Assembly (NCBI GenBank): GCA_948567375.1
Contig: OX419757.1
Coordinates: forward strand, 35,650,001-35,714,000
From: Lunularia cruciata
Taxonomy: Eukaryota > Streptophyta > Marchantiopsida > Lunulariales > Lunulariaceae
Reading direction: 5' to 3'
DNA length: 64,000 bases
Numbering within the stretch: the stretch's first letter is position 1; the number at the start of each line of letters is the position of its first letter. Of the stretch, positions 46,930 to 59,489 are shown piece after piece. Below the pieces are notes generated by a model. That model was given only the letters and a program-made list of their open reading frames with translations, was not told where the DNA came from and ran no database searches. The position numbers and the translations under genes were made by a program.

Positions 46930-47400
46930 ATTCAAGCTTGATGCCAAACAATTATAATTGCTTCTCTTATCAATGATACTGACTCTTCATGTGCTCCAAA
47001 TGTGAATTCTATAACAAGAGTTTATAATTGGTCTGCATTAGCACCTATTTCTCATAGAGATAATGTCACAACACTTTTGAATGTCACCATACTTTTTTTT
47101 GTGTACACCATTGCCAATTGTTCTTGATCTCAAGTAGAGTAATTATTTTTTGTTGCATTTAGTCAATGAGATACAAAGATTAGGGGATGCAATCTATATG
47201 AGAATGCATGTTGCAACATAGCTCCAATTGCAAAGTTAGAAGCATCAAAATCAACCACACAAGGTAGTTGAGGATGATACGGTTGGAAGATGGATTGTGA
47301 AGAAACCATATCCTTAAGCTTCTTGTTGTCTTCTCCAAGAGGTCAATAAATGATACAACCACTTGAGAAAAATAATGGATGAATCATTGGTAAAAACTTA
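46930..47400 (-). pseudogene. RNase H remnant of fragment D
   Basis: Minus-strand sequence homologous to 61,340-61,820 of element C (VSFIDLLEKT... and the region around FNFAIGAV in C). Strongly decayed. Confidence 0.6.
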
Positions 47401-47419
47401 CCTATCCATTAATCTTTAC

Positions 47420-48670
47420 ACTTCTATGGCATCCCTAAGAGTAGGCCAGTTGGTAATGGCTTTGATTTCTCCTCTTCCATCATGATTCCCTTTGTTGAGA
47501 CCTTATGGCCCAACAAGGTAACTTCTTTTTACCAAAAAGGTGCACTTGGACTTCTTGCAATAGAATTTCCTTTGTCATAGTCTTCTCAAGACTTCTCAGA
47601 TGTGGTTCTTGTGTTCTACCTTTTTCTAACTATAAATCAAATTGTCATCCAAGAACACTACCACATATTAATGAAATTGACCATCTACTACTCATGCATT
47701 TGATCCATGAAGACAATCGAGGCATTGGTTAATGTTTTGAGGATAGTAGAGAGACTCCAAAAGAGAAAACACAAGTTTCACACTCAAACTCCGATGCCCC
47801 AAAGGAGCACCTTGACTGTATTATATAGCAAAGTGGACTCCTCTGAAGGAAGCTCTACCCTTGGATCAGATACATGGATTGGTGACCTGTAAGCAAGCTC
47901 TGCCCTTGGATTGGTTGCATGCATGGGTAAGATGTCAGTTCTGATCCTATCTGGTTGGTCAACCCATCTTTGACCAATGGGAATCTTCTTGTAGGAATCT
48001 CCAAATTGCATGGGTGAGGTACCATTGGAAAGCTCTCGATGAGACAAAGTTGGGGAGGGAAGGCCAGCCTTTCCTCTGTTGGAGGAAGAACATGCACATT
48101 TTTTAGGCCTAATTCATCCATTTAGGCCTCCAAAATTGATTAAAGATTTCAAGCATATTTTGGTTTCTGCCGTACTAGTAGAAGTACCCTTTTGGTGATA
48201 CCTTTTTCTGATCTATTTAGTGCATCATGTATAACATCCTTTCAGATGATACCAAACTAACTTTCATCTTTAGATCATATGTCTAGCTATTGGTTCTAAG
48301 GTTTTCAAGCTTGTTTTGATTCCTACCCTACTAGTAGAAGTACTCTTTTGGTGATACCTCTATCTGATCTATTAAGCCCATCATGTATAAAATCCTTCCT
48401 TATGTTACCAAACCAAATTTTGCCTCTAGATCATATGTCTAGCTATTGATATTACAATTGGTGAGCCCAAAAGGTAAAACACTCCATTCAAAATGCCCAT
48501 ACCTTGTACAAAAGGCAATATTTTGCACATCTTGTCCACAAATTAGAATATCCTAATAGTCACTTCAAAGATCCAACTTTAAAATGTATTGAGCTCCATT
48601 CAATTGATCTAACAATTTGTCAATTTGGGATAATAGATACCCATTCTTCACAATTTGTTTATTGTGTCAC
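47420..48670 (-). pseudogene. Reverse transcriptase remnant of fragment D
   Basis: The catalytic box VVVFLDD is readable on the minus strand at about 47,645-47,667. The upstream RT part continues at 48,457-48,670 (CCATACCTTGTACAAAAGG, as in element C at 62,185). The two halves are separated by a 727-bp insertion. Confidence 0.7.
47730..48456. mobile_element. Insertion in the RT of fragment D, with internal 156-bp duplication
   Basis: ATTGGT flanks both sides (47,724-47,729 and 48,457-48,462), and the RT sequence resumes exactly as in element C. Inside are two tandem units (48,147-48,302 and 48,303-48,456) sharing TTTCAAGC, ACTAGTAGAAGTAC, CTTTTGGTGATACC and TAGATCATATGTCTAGCTAT. The remainder (47.87-48.0 kb) has a smaller imperfect repeat of CTCTACCCTTGGAT type. 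I recognise no transposon domain. Confidence 0.6.
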
Positions 48671-50400
48671 AATATTTGCAATGTCAAAGCTAGTTTGTTC
48701 AAACACTAGAATGTTTGTCTTGATAATAAGAGTTATGAACATAGTGGCTCAAAGACTACTTAGTGGTAGCCAAATTTTATGTTATGGCTATTGATCACAC
48801 CATTAGAGCTATTGTGAATTATACCATTTGCTTCATCAAATGGACCATCAATGCCACCATTAGGATTGGAGTTCCAGGTCAAGCCAGAGGAGTATACTTT
48901 CAAAGTGTAGCTCCAAAGAGCTCACTTCTTTGACATTGAGTCTTTGAGCTCTTGGCTATGATGGACAGAGGTTGACAAGCATTGAATTAGTATTGGAGCA
49001 TTGCAAAGTGCAAAAGTGGAGGTGGTTTTTAGAGCTCATCAGTTAAAATTAGAGATTTTAAGATCTTTATTCCCTCAATTTGACTCAATTTGGCATTTGG
49101 TGAAGGATTTGGAAGTCAACCAATTGTAGTAAAGGTCTACCAAACTTGGTAGAAGTTTGATTTGGAGGCGAATCCCAAGCTAAAGCAAGAATTGGAGGTT
49201 GGTTAGAGTTGGAAATTCATCTAGAGGTCTCAAAGAGAATTAGTGGTCAAGTTAGTCAAGGTTAGCCTATTTGGAGAGGGTATGAATAGGCAAAAAGAAA
49301 GGCATCATTTGGCATAAGGGTAAACAGACTACAAAGGCCAACTTGCTAATATGAGGCTTGCTAGTTGAGATGGTTTTCTAATAGTCCTTTGGAAAATCTA
49401 CCCACCCTTCAAGATTTTACTTATGAGAGTTTTAACCATAGGTCTCTTGTTCATAAAATTCGTACCCTAGCCAACTCATGCATCCTTAATTGTTAGAGAT
49501 GAGTGGATTCATATCTATATCTACATAGCTTTGACGAGCAGATGACATTTGATCCCATTCATGGTGATCTTGGTATCATAGGAGTGGATAGACACACTTA
49601 TTATGTCAAATATAAAATGGTGAGAAAGTCAATCTGGTCTGATTGTGAGATGTAGAGTTATCATTAAGATTTCTTTTGATTTGATCTTCTCTCTTCTCTA
49701 TTTTTGTTTGTATATTATGTTTTTGTGTGGTGCCTTAATATTTAGAACATTGGTGCTCAAGTGCACTCTCAATAGTGAGGTTGGAGTGATGACTAGTAAG
49801 ACTACCTATGTTTCTCTTTGATAAAAAAGGAAATGACAACCTACAAACGTGAGAGTGCATGTTGTGATGGTAGGTTATATGTTGCTCTTTCCCTAAGTGT
49901 AGTTGTCATGTTTAGAGTAACATTAGTGGGTGGTGTTTGGTGGTTGGTGGCACTTAGTGGTTATGGTTGCAATTTGGTGTGCATTGTCATGATAGAGTTC
50001 TCCAAGGATTTTAGAAGGAATTTTGCAAAAATACTTAATGGGTTTACATGGAGTGACACTTGATATCAACCCGTATCTCAAGTCCTAATAAGTGAGGAGA
50101 TTGATTTTGGTTTGGAGTCAGAAATGGGAGCCTATTTAGTTGAGAGTGCACATTGTGTATCCACACCATTGTTGCGGGATACGGATAAGATTTATGGAGC
50201 TTCCAAAGGCCCATGTGTTACTTTGGTACAATTAGTATCATTGAGTTGGATGATTTTATCTAGGTCTTCAAAAGTTGGTGTGATTTGTAGTAGATGTAGT
50301 ACTCAACTTTATTCACATCTTCATGGCATAGAAGAGGTTGTTCTAATGCTTAGAGGGCCCATTTATGGATGACTAACACAATTTTAGGAGTAACTTGTAA
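48670..50400. other. Unassigned sequence between D and B
   Basis: Plus-strand frames at 49,818-50,063 and 50,112-50,372 are in line and only one stop apart, but the translation shows no motif. I see no retroelement domain here and no repeats. Confidence 0.35.
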
Positions 50401-50419
50401 TGTTCAACATAGAAGACAA

Positions 50420-51400
50420 ACTTGTATCCCAACAGATAGTAGTGAAACTTCTTGTAGGCATACACCATTCCGAGTGCTTCTCTTTTAGTCGTCAAATAGT
50501 TCTTTTTTGAAACTACTAATTATTAGCGGGCATAATAAATCAGGTATTCCTTCTTCTTCTTGTCCTTCTGGCTTAAGACAACTCTAATTGCCATGGACAA
50601 AGTGTCCATGAAAAGGAGCATCCCAATTTGGGACCCTAATAATTGGTGCTTCAACCAATTTCTTCTTCAATACTTGGAAAGCTTCCTCTTGTTTTGCTTC
50701 CCACAAGTAGTCTTTGGACTTCTTTAGAAGCTTTGTAAGGGATGTTGCAAGCATATTTTGAAACAAAGCGTATGTAGTCTCCGACATGTCCTAAGAAGGC
50801 TCTCAGCTCCCAGATGTTTTTTGGGGATTCCAAAGCTGAGATAACTTTTACCTTCTCAACATCAACTTCAATACCTCAGTTTGACACTGATGCCTCAAAA
50901 GAATTCCCTCCTTCATTGCAAAGAAGTATTTCTCCAAGTGTAATGACAAACCAGCAAAATGACACCTTTCAAAAGTTTGGTGAAGGTAATCTAAGTGTAA
51001 TTTTCTTTGCCCAAACACACAAAAATCATCAATGAAGAACACCACAAATTTGCATAGAAAATCCTTAAAGATTGCATTCATCATCTGCTGGAAAGTAGTG
51101 GGAGCATTACACAACCCAAAGGGCATTTAATTGTAAGAAAAAGTGCTCCAATTGGTAGTGAATGTAGTTTGATCTTTGTCCTCTTCTCGGATGGATACTT
51201 GATTATACCTTGAAAATCCATCAAGAAAACTATAACAAGGATGACCAGCTACTTGGTCCAAAATTGAATCAGTAAAAGGCAAGGGATGATGATCCTTCCT
51301 TGTGACTGCATTCAACTTGCAAAAATCTTGGCCACTCAAATTTTCCTTGTCTTCTTCTTTGGAACAATGACTATGAGGGAAACCCACTCATTGCTCAAGA
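50420..51400 (-). pseudogene. Reverse transcriptase and partial RNase H of element B
   Basis: RT motifs: GQDFCKLNAVTRKDHHPLPF, YSFLDGFSRYNQVSI, MPFGLCNAPTTFQQMM and an intact catalytic box FFIDDFCVFG (51,043-51,011). A TAA lies just before MPFGL (51,129-51,127 region) where A still has Gln. Then SPKNIWELRAFLGHVG with a frameshift, and RNase H pieces to about 50,420. Confidence 0.88.
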
Positions 51401-51724
51401 TAGGAAAAATAATTCCGGCCCCTAAGTACTTATTGATTTTGTCTTTGACCTAGAGTGAGTACTTCGGGTTCATGCGGTATTGTCTTTGCCAAACCGGAAC
51501 TGCACAATCCGGTGTTCTCCAAATTCTTGTGGAATACCCGGCATTTGATCAATAGACCATGCAAATACATCCTAGAATTCTATAAATAGGGCAATGTATC
51601 CTACCAACTCCTTCAAAGTGATTGTCTTTGAAATCTTCAAAAAATTTCCTTTGGTCAAGACAACATCTTGACAGTCATCGGGATTGATGACTCCTTCAAC
51701 ATGACTTACTTGGCTTAATCCAAG

Positions 51725-52912
51725 TCAAACTGCAGTCAAACACCCTTCCTCCAAGTTATGTTCACCCAAGGCAGTGTTGTATAGGTCTTTGTCTTCAACC
51801 TCTACCTCGTAGCATTCCAAGTAGTTGATGTGGACTTTGTCTTTGGAGTCCCCTAAAGACAAAGACGACAAATCTTTGGATTCATCTTCATCGTCTGACG
51901 ATGTTGTTTCCCCAAGGTGGGGAACCTTTGTCCAATTCACCATTACCAACTTCTGATCTTTGGACAAAATGTCCTTGAACCTTAGCTTTTGCTGGTGCCA
52001 ATCCACAATAACTTGAGCGTTGTACAACCTGGGTCTTCCAATCAAGAGTAGGTAACTAGTTTTGGTGACTAGTCACAACACAATGTAGTTTAACTTGAAG
52101 TGCGCTACTCCAATGATTATGGTAATATTTGACAGCATGCCCAAAGGCCGTCTCCTGGTTTGATCCACAAATTTCAGAATTTGGAGTGTTGGTTCAAATG
52201 TCATATACCCCAATCGATGTGCAGTGTCTTCTATCATGACATTCACACCTGATCCCAAATCAATGGGTATGGATGTGATCATGCAGCCTGTGATCTCCAC
52301 ATCCACTTCAGGGGATCCCAAATCTTCTTATTCATTATAATAAATTCCGGGCAAGTCTTTCTTGGTCATTGCCCTTACTTTCTTGAGGGCTGAATTCAGT
52401 TGTTTCTTGTACACCTTGTTTTCCTTTCACAATTGCTTAAATGTGATGTTTGCACTTGTAGATGCCAAATCGGCCACAATAATGTACTAAGGGATTCCTC
52501 CTAACTTCACCTTCTTCACCTTTGTCTACGGGTCCAAAGTTTTTCCTTGTTCAAATCAGACTTTGGGGTGCTTCAAGATGGTGATTAGAGTATTGATGGC
52601 CTTGACCCGATGTTCTTCAAGTTGACCAACTTTGGCTTGGATCAAGTCTTTCACTTTGGACTTAATATCCACCGGGAAAATAGGAGGCTTTGTCTTCATG
52701 TCCTCCTCCAAACTCATCTCTTGTGTTCTGAGCACGACTTCCTTGATTTCTCTATGCAAAGCTTTAGCTAGAATCTTTTCCTCCTTAGTAGAAAGAATAG
52801 CTTTTAGGTGCAAACTCTTTGCCTTTTGTGAAGATAAAGAAGTAGTACTTGCTTCTTTGGGGTCACGCTTCTTCTTACTCAAGTGTGTCTTAAAATTTTG
52901 AGGTCTAGTCAT
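51725..52912 (-). pseudogene. Protease and flanking spacers of element B
   Basis: An acidic-basic spacer (52,912-52,556; SLEEDMKTKPPIFPVDIKSK) precedes the aspartic protease core IPIDLGSGVNVMIEDTAHRL (about 52,265-52,206), with Asp-Leu-Gly at the active site. Next comes LIGRPRLYNAQVIVDWHQQK (near 52,040), the conserved segment before RT, and then a very acidic linker. Stops separate the pieces. Confidence 0.8.
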
Positions 52913-52999
52913 TCTCCTTCTAAAGCCAGACTCCCTCCTTAAGGCCTCTCCTCCTCAAAGTATTATACAATTTACATTAGTATCCCTTTTTGCTTGGAG

Positions 53000-54830
53000 A
53001 GCAGTATGCTCAGCTGGGGTTTGTACATATTTTACAGGTGGCTTTGGGCACTAGTTTCTAGTATGCCCCAATCCCTTACAGTTTCAGCATAGTAGAACAT
53101 ACCCAATTTGCCGTCTTGGCTCCGAATAGTTTGGAGACCAATGTCCCATTGAGCCATAATTAGAACAAGCTCCCAATGCAACATTTTGAGGCCTATTTTG
53201 GCCGCCCATTGGTGATCTTCATGGGGAAGCATTATTTTTATACTTCCTTGGTCCATACCTCATACCTTGATACGATGTGCTTGCCTGAGGCTATACCTCT
53301 TGGGTCTGGTACACAACCTCATCTTCCTCACTTTAGGCCCAACTTGGAACCCAGTCAATTTGTTGCATTGGAAATGCAATGAAAGTCAAACACTCCATAT
53401 TAGCATGGCCAGATTTACCACACGCAATGCACCATACATTTTTTCTGTCAAATGATGGAGGCTTTCTTTGGTCCTTAACCCCAATCATCTGGATCTTGAA
53501 ATCTGCAAACTCTTTAATAAGAGTCTCCAACTTCTAATCCACCTTATGTACATTCTGTGCTGGAGGTATCACTGGTTTCTTTCCTCCGCATCTTCATATT
53601 TTTCTTGGCTTTGAATCTTCTTTGGATTTCAAAGAAGAACTAGAAGATGAAGAGGATTCCTTCAAAGAAGGGGATGTGTTGTGAGAAGCTCTCCTTCAGG
53701 GCTTCTTGCCTTTCTTCTCCCAATTTCTTTGGTTGCTGGATGAGTGAGAGTGGGCTGCCTTATAATGTGCGACATGCTTGAGTCCTTTGTCCAGGGAAGT
53801 TACGTTCCTCTCCCTAGCAAAGATACAAATCTCTGGTGAGAGTCCACCCAGGAACCAGGTAATGGCTTGGGCATTGGAGTAACTTACCCCACCAGATTGC
53901 TTTTGGACTCGGTTCAAGAGAGCCATGAACCGCTTAGAGTAGCCTCTCAAATTTTCCTTCTTCCCTTGGTCCAAATCATTGAGTGATGAAAAGACACTCA
54001 TATCATAGTCAACTTCCCAAAATCGTTCCAAGAAGCCATTTTGCAAGTCTGCCTAGTTGGCTAATGTGAACCCCTTCTGGGTTACATGGGTGTACCACCT
54101 CCAAGCTTTCTTTTGGAGCAGACTTGGAAAAATTCATAGACTATCCGCAGAGTCATGTTCCTTGTTGGCAAAGGAAATGTCTTCAAATTCTTTGATAAAT
54201 TCATCAACATCTTCATCTTGTTCTGCCTCCTTGTACTTTCGATAGGCGTGTCGGGTGATAAGCAACAAAGTCATCGTTCAACTTGGTGGGACTGGCTATG
54301 GTAAAGTTGAACTTGATGGGCCCAAGGAACTAGCTGTTATCAATGTCGTGTTGACAACCCAAGGATTCCAATTAGTCAAGTTCAAAGTGGAGTCTTCATC
54401 AATAGATTCTTCTTCTCTGATGGTGTTGACTTCAATTGGAAATGGAGTTGGAGTTTCAACACTCTATGAGTGTTTGTGAAAATTCCTTTGATCCAACCAA
54501 CGAATTGTTCATAAGAGATGTTGGCACTCTTTTTATGTTAACCTTTGTGCTGTCCTTTTGTGAATGAATTTCTTTATAAATTCAACTTCCTTTACAACTT
54601 TAGGGGAAGTTGATGTACTGGGTTGCAATGCATATGTTTGCCCATTGGATCTTTCTTCTTTTTGGAAGATGGAGATGAGAAGTGGCCTTGCCACCCGCCT
54701 TCACGTTTCTTTTATTTGAGCTCATGCAAGGCTTCTTGAACTTTGTCAAGAAGTTGAAAGTCCAATGCCTCTTGTTTGGTTTTGTCAAAAGTAGATCAAA
54801 TCTTTTGGCGTTCATCTTCTTCATGCTGCA
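53000..54830 (-). pseudogene. gag of element B with zinc knuckles
   Basis: Capsid-like region: EDVDEFIKEFEDISFANKEH, KKAWRWYTHVTQKG, AQAITWFLGGLSPEICIFAR (53,880-53,820). A canonical CCHC knuckle, CIACGKSGHANMEC, lies near 53,435-53,394. Two further knuckle-like stretches, ending in NCKGLGHTRN, occur to about 53,060 with the first Cys lost in one. An N-terminal piece (54,824-54,600) shares EALDFQLL with element A. Frameshifts at several places. Confidence 0.82.
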
Positions 54831-54940
54831 ATGTTTGTTTTTGAACTCTCTCTTCTCGTTGTTCTCTCAATGTAGACATTCATATTGCTTTGACACCCAA
54901 TTTCAAAATGGGCTTTGTATTCTTCCACTTCCAAGATTTG

Positions 54941-54960
54941 TATCCCCAGCTGCGGCGCCA
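54941..54960 (-). promoter_or_regulatory. Primer-binding site of element B
   Basis: TGGCGCCGCAGCTGGGGATA on the minus strand, 8 bases after the LTR end. It closely resembles the TGGCGCCGTTGCCGGGGA sites of Athila/Tat-type plant Ty3 elements, which are thought to pair with tRNA-Asp. This fixes the 5' end of the internal region. Confidence 0.75.
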
Positions 54961-54967
54961 AAAATCA

Positions 54968-55722
54968 TGTGACAACCCAGAAAATATCACTTTTGTAGTA
55001 ATCATGTAAGTAAACTTTATTCCCACGGAGATACAATTCAGAATTGGTTAAATCCAAAGTCAAACAATAACAAGTAGTTCTTCTTGTTTGCATCTTTGAT
55101 CTGTCAAGTAGAAACCACACCCAGAAGAGAGTAAAAAACACTCAATCTTGACAACTTGGCACTAATTCACACACTCATAATCACAATATAACAAATTTTG
55201 TCCAAACAAATCTTGATTGTGATGATTCAGATTCTCCCAAAGATGGCACTTCATTGCAAAATGACTTTGCCTCAAAATTGTGTTCTATCCCTTCATTGAA
55301 GGCACAACTTCCTTAATCAAAATTGCTTCACATCAACTCAGCGCTACACTCACAATTGCCGAATACTACCAACATTACAATTCCTCTTAGATCTGTCAAG
55401 GCATTGCTCCAATTGCATTTCACTCAAGATCAAACACATAGAATGAAGATCAAGGCTGTGGAATCTAACATCCAACAAACACACTGACTTGCACTTCAGA
55501 ATTCTCCACACACTCACAAACAAAAACACAGAGTTGATACTCAAAATCAAGCTCAAGCAACAAGCATTGAAATTAGCACTTCACTTTATTTATCTTCAAA
55601 AATTTGGAATAATGAACAACATAACACTGCAAATGCCTCCTTTAAATAGTAAAGTAATCAACAATTACTAACAACTATACCGGTCTACAACAACTTGTCT
55701 AACCTGTAGATCCCAAATGACA
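54968..55722 (-). repeat. LTR of element B
   Basis: On the minus strand it runs from TGTCATTTGGGATCTACAG to GGGTTGTCACA, 755 bp, and aligns with 34,092-34,825 of element A. Only one LTR is present in the window. Confidence 0.7.
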
Positions 55723-55976
55723 ATGCACCTCTTCATATCTACCTCTTCAAATCTCAAAATTATTACTACTCCAATCTGATGTCTACCTCTTCTTTGGCTT
55801 CCAACCCCGATGATCTTCCTATTACTTCTCTTTCTTTTGGTATATCTAATTCTAATAAGTCCTTCACTATTTCTACTACTTCTTCACTTTGGACTACAAT
55901 TACACTGGTAATTATTTAACTCTTTATCTCCTAACCCACTCTTCTCTTATGTCACAAATGACAACTTCGAAGACAC

Positions 55977-58180
55977 CTACACTCCTACTTCTACAACTTT
56001 GGATTTCTTATCTTCTTGCACACTTCTTCTAATTCTCCCTAACTCTGAATTCACTAAATCTAATATGAGACTTACATTGTCTCCTACTTCCAACATCTTT
56101 CTATCTACTCTCTCTCCTAAACAAATCAAAAGAATTTTCATATTGACATCCTTTGCTTTTCTCTTCTGAGTTTCTTGCACAAACAACTTCAATTCGTGTA
56201 GTTTCACTTCTTCCACTCTTCCTTCAACCTCCATGCTCAGCATTGCTTGCAATCTTCCAACAACTTCTCCTATTGATTTTGATGCATATCCTTGAGATTG
56301 CTCTACCTTTAACTCTTCTTGGTACATCTTCAACTCATCTTTGTACTCAGCAGCAAGCATCTTCTTCTCCTCCACATATTGAGAACTTTGTAACTCAACA
56401 CTTTTTACCAAGTCTCTCAATCTTTCTTGTTCTTGATGTCACATTGACAACTCTCTGTGCCATGCTTGATCTTTCCCTACTGCACTTTTCTTCAGCCCTT
56501 CTAACTCCTGCTCCATCATTGCTGCCATCGCCTTCACATGAATACTTTCAATGCGTGCTTCATTGACTTCCTCCTTCATCTTTGTTAGCAACATCGTCTG
56601 CTTCTTCAACGCTTTGGCTTGATGCTGCATCTCTCTTCCCCTTGACTCAAAACTCTCTTGCAACTTCTTGAAAGTCTTCTTCTTCAAGAATGTATCCACC
56701 CAAAGCTCCTCAACTTCTTCTTCTCTTTGAGCTACACGTTCCCGCAATCCCTTTACTTTGTCTAGCATAGACTTCACCATCTACAACTCATTCTTCACCT
56801 TCCTTTGATCTTGCGGGATTTCTTTTTGTTGTGCTTTCAATAGCTCTAACAATGGAGTCACAACCTGCATTAAGTACTGTACTCCTCCAAAGTTCTCTTT
56901 GTCTTCTACCCCATCTTTGTACTTTGTCTCTTCCAGCGGCTCCTTCTCCCAAAGTCTTGAACTTCGTACCTTCAGTGATATCGCATAGGAGCTTCCTTCT
57001 TCCTTACCAGTTGAACTTAGTTGTGCAAGGTCTTCCTCCTTCCATTGGTTCTCCATCTCCTCCATGATCAGGGCTACACAGGGATTATCACTTCCCTCCA
57101 TGCAATCAGCATGAAATTCTTCATCATCTTCTACTTCAATCGATTGCTGAACTTCCTCTTCTCCATCACTCTCACTTCCAGATTCCCCACTTTGTAATGT
57201 GAGCTCCGCTTCTTTTGAGTCTCCTCCTCTAGACTTTGTCTCCCCTTCAGACTTGGTTTCTAAAGTCTCTTCTCTCACCACCTTCTTACCTTGCAAAGTA
57301 AGTCTTTGGGTCCTCCACTGTGCTTGAGGCAACTCTTCCTCTTTGTGCTTTAGTTTGCTTCTTCATCTTTGGACTTCTTACTTCTTCTCTCTCCCATTGT
57401 GATGAAGTGATCATCACTGGCCTGGAGGTATGTCATGTAGTGCTGCTCTTCTTCATCTGCTTCTTGTCATAGATCAAGATGGAAATGTGACACCATGCGT
57501 CACCTCTCTTCCACGGTGAGCAAATTTAACCCAAAGTAGAAATGTGTTACGAACGGTGTAAAATAATGTGGAGGCAAATTAGTTCTCCAATTGACGACCA
57601 TCTGCCTTGTTTGCTGGTGGAAGCACTTTGCCCAGTTCAACTTCAGTCCTGCAAACATTTGGTGGAAGAAGACAGCCTGCTGCATATTCACGAATGTCAT
57701 TCGTCCAAGTTTGAACATAACCATGATTGCTCTGATGATGCTTTGTTTAATCGGGTCCCAATAGGACTCCACTTTGTAACCATTAGTTGTTTGTGGAGCA
57801 AAGAACAAATTGAAAATTTCCGTAGTCTCCTTTGCAGCATCACACTTCCAATAGTAGGTGATCCCAATCGCCTCTCATGCTTCCTTCCCCAATACTAACC
57901 TCCAATCTGACTCAGTCCATTGAGCCGGATTTCCTCTCTTCCCCTTGACTTCAAGGCCTTCCTCACAATTACTGGCAGCTATCTTTGCCATGACTCTTGG
58001 GAAACTAAAATTCTAGTTCTAGGCTAAAAACGTAATACAATGTCTATTCAAGACTTCAATCCTTACTATGACATCTAATCTATGAATTGCAAAACTCCTT
58101 ACTGCCATTGCATTCTTGACCTTCTTTGCCATGATTTGATCTCTCGTTCTTTGGCACTAGAAAACTATTCCCTCTCTTGG
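55977..58180 (-). pseudogene. Coiled-coil ORF upstream of the LTR (element B)
   Basis: The frames 57,808-57,500, 57,332-56,781, 56,780-56,439 and 56,420-55,977 lie almost end to end and would form a protein of about 600-700 residues. First comes a domain with WAKCF and HYFTPFVTHFYFGLNLL, then a strongly acidic Ser/Glu stretch (SESDGEEEVQQSIEVEDDEE), then long Lys/Glu/Gln coiled coil, ending with KRKAKDVNMKILLICLGERV. A related ORF sits at the same place in element A. I know no function. An Athila/Tat-type extra ORF is the likely origin. Confidence 0.65.
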
Positions 58181-58789
58181 ATGTGACAGTCTAACCCCTT
58201 CTAGACTTTGGAAAAATTTCACTCTCAATTGGCTTCTTGACATGCTTTACTGTGGGATGGCTACTCAGAGGAACAAAATATCTACTTGACATATTTGATT
58301 TCCTCCTGCATAGTTGCAATTTTATATTACCCCAAAGTGCAGTCATTCCTTGGTCAATTTAAAAATCGACTTTCACTTCTTCTGCATGTTGATTTCCTAT
58401 CACTCTCAAGGCATGCTTCTCCTAACTCCTCCATTTCTTGAAGTGTACTTTCTTTCCACATAGAAAGGTTGTTAGACCGTCTTTGTATCGGCTTTTGCAT
58501 TCCGGTCCAAAGACAAATACTTCTTTGGACTTGTCTATTTATATCCCCCATCCAAGTACTTCCACTTTTTGACCCAAAGTTGACTTCTTTGGGTTTACTC
58601 CAAAGACACATCCATGCATTCTTTCCTTTGTAATTTGGCTTTCTTATTACCTTCTTCAAGAACTCTAACAAAATAGAAGAAAAAAAAGTGGGTAGCACAC
58701 AATTCTCTATAGAGAAAGCTCAATGGCCAATCTTGACATGGGAAGATTTCAAGAGCACAATAATTAGGAGATTTTAAGTGTAAAATGTC

Positions 58790-59400
58790 CTACAAGATAG
58801 ATTGGCATAATTGAAGCAGATTGATTTTGTTATGAGCTATATCACTCAATTTGAAGCAAATATCACCTAAAAATTAAACATCATAATGAAATTCCTAAGA
58901 TATTAGAATGTAAAGTTGTGGATCAATTTGTGAAGTGCTTGAAATCACACACCAAACTATAAGTTACCATGTGGGAGCCTAAATACTTAGAAAAAGCCAT
59001 GCAATTGGCTAAGCGCTTTGATTCATTGGTTACCACAACTTGATCTTTGCCTAGACCTCACAAAACCTACAAACATACCACACACTAGTGGAAGAACTAC
59101 CACCAATAAAGATTGATGTCATCCGTTAAAGACCATTTGGCATTGTAGACAAAGAAAGATTGTGATCAAATGATGGTTGCTTCTATTGTCACCAAATTGA
59201 ATATTGTATTGCCAAATGTCCAACAAGGTATGCACAACCTTGACTAAATACCCAAATAGAATTTGTAGAGTGTGATGATCAAGGAAACAAAGAATCCCAA
59301 TAGGAAATATCAAACCATGTGTAGGAAACCCAATTGGATCCAATGTGATTGAAGGTTCAACATGTGAAAGTTTGATTTACTTGCAAGGTATGTAACCTAA
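58790..59400 (+). pseudogene. gag fragment E of the C family, plus strand
   Basis: Plus-strand remnants read VDQFVKCLKSHTKL, LEKAMQLAKRFDSLVTTT and a knuckle CFYCHQIEYCIAKCP (His replaced), followed by QIEFVECDDQGNKESQ. The same segments occur on the minus strand of element C at 63.33-63.9 kb. E therefore points the other way from C, beginning a few hundred bases from its LTR. Confidence 0.7.
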
Positions 59401-59489
59401 TCATAGTTATAAGATTTTTTTTATTTTGGAAGTTAGGAAATTTGCATGCCAATGTAATAAGCAAAAGAATTATGTATTCCTATTGTAAA

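Larger units (their letters stand above)
44460..48670 (-). mobile_element. Decayed Ty3/gypsy-type fragment D
   Basis: Minus-strand order: RT (48.67-47.42 kb, interrupted by an insertion), RNase H, integrase and C-terminal domain (to about 45.64 kb), a triplicated 3' region, and an LTR (44.79-44.46 kb). It is homologous to element C but much more decayed. Confidence 0.8.
50400..58700 (-). mobile_element. Decayed Ty3/gypsy-type element B
   Basis: Minus-strand order mirrors element A: coiled-coil ORF (58.2-55.98 kb), LTR (55,722-54,968), primer-binding site, gag with zinc knuckles, protease, RT, and the start of RNase H (ends near 50.4 kb). It is better preserved than A. The integrase and any second LTR are missing. 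Similarity with A starts at about 58.7 kb. Confidence 0.87.

Noticed and set aside
49818-50372. Two adjacent plus-strand frames as a gene
   Set aside because: No conserved motif; lies between two decayed elements and has no start or splice evidence.
56153-56566. 137-codon plus-strand frame
   Set aside because: Leu/Ser/Pro-rich shadow of the minus-strand coiled-coil ORF.
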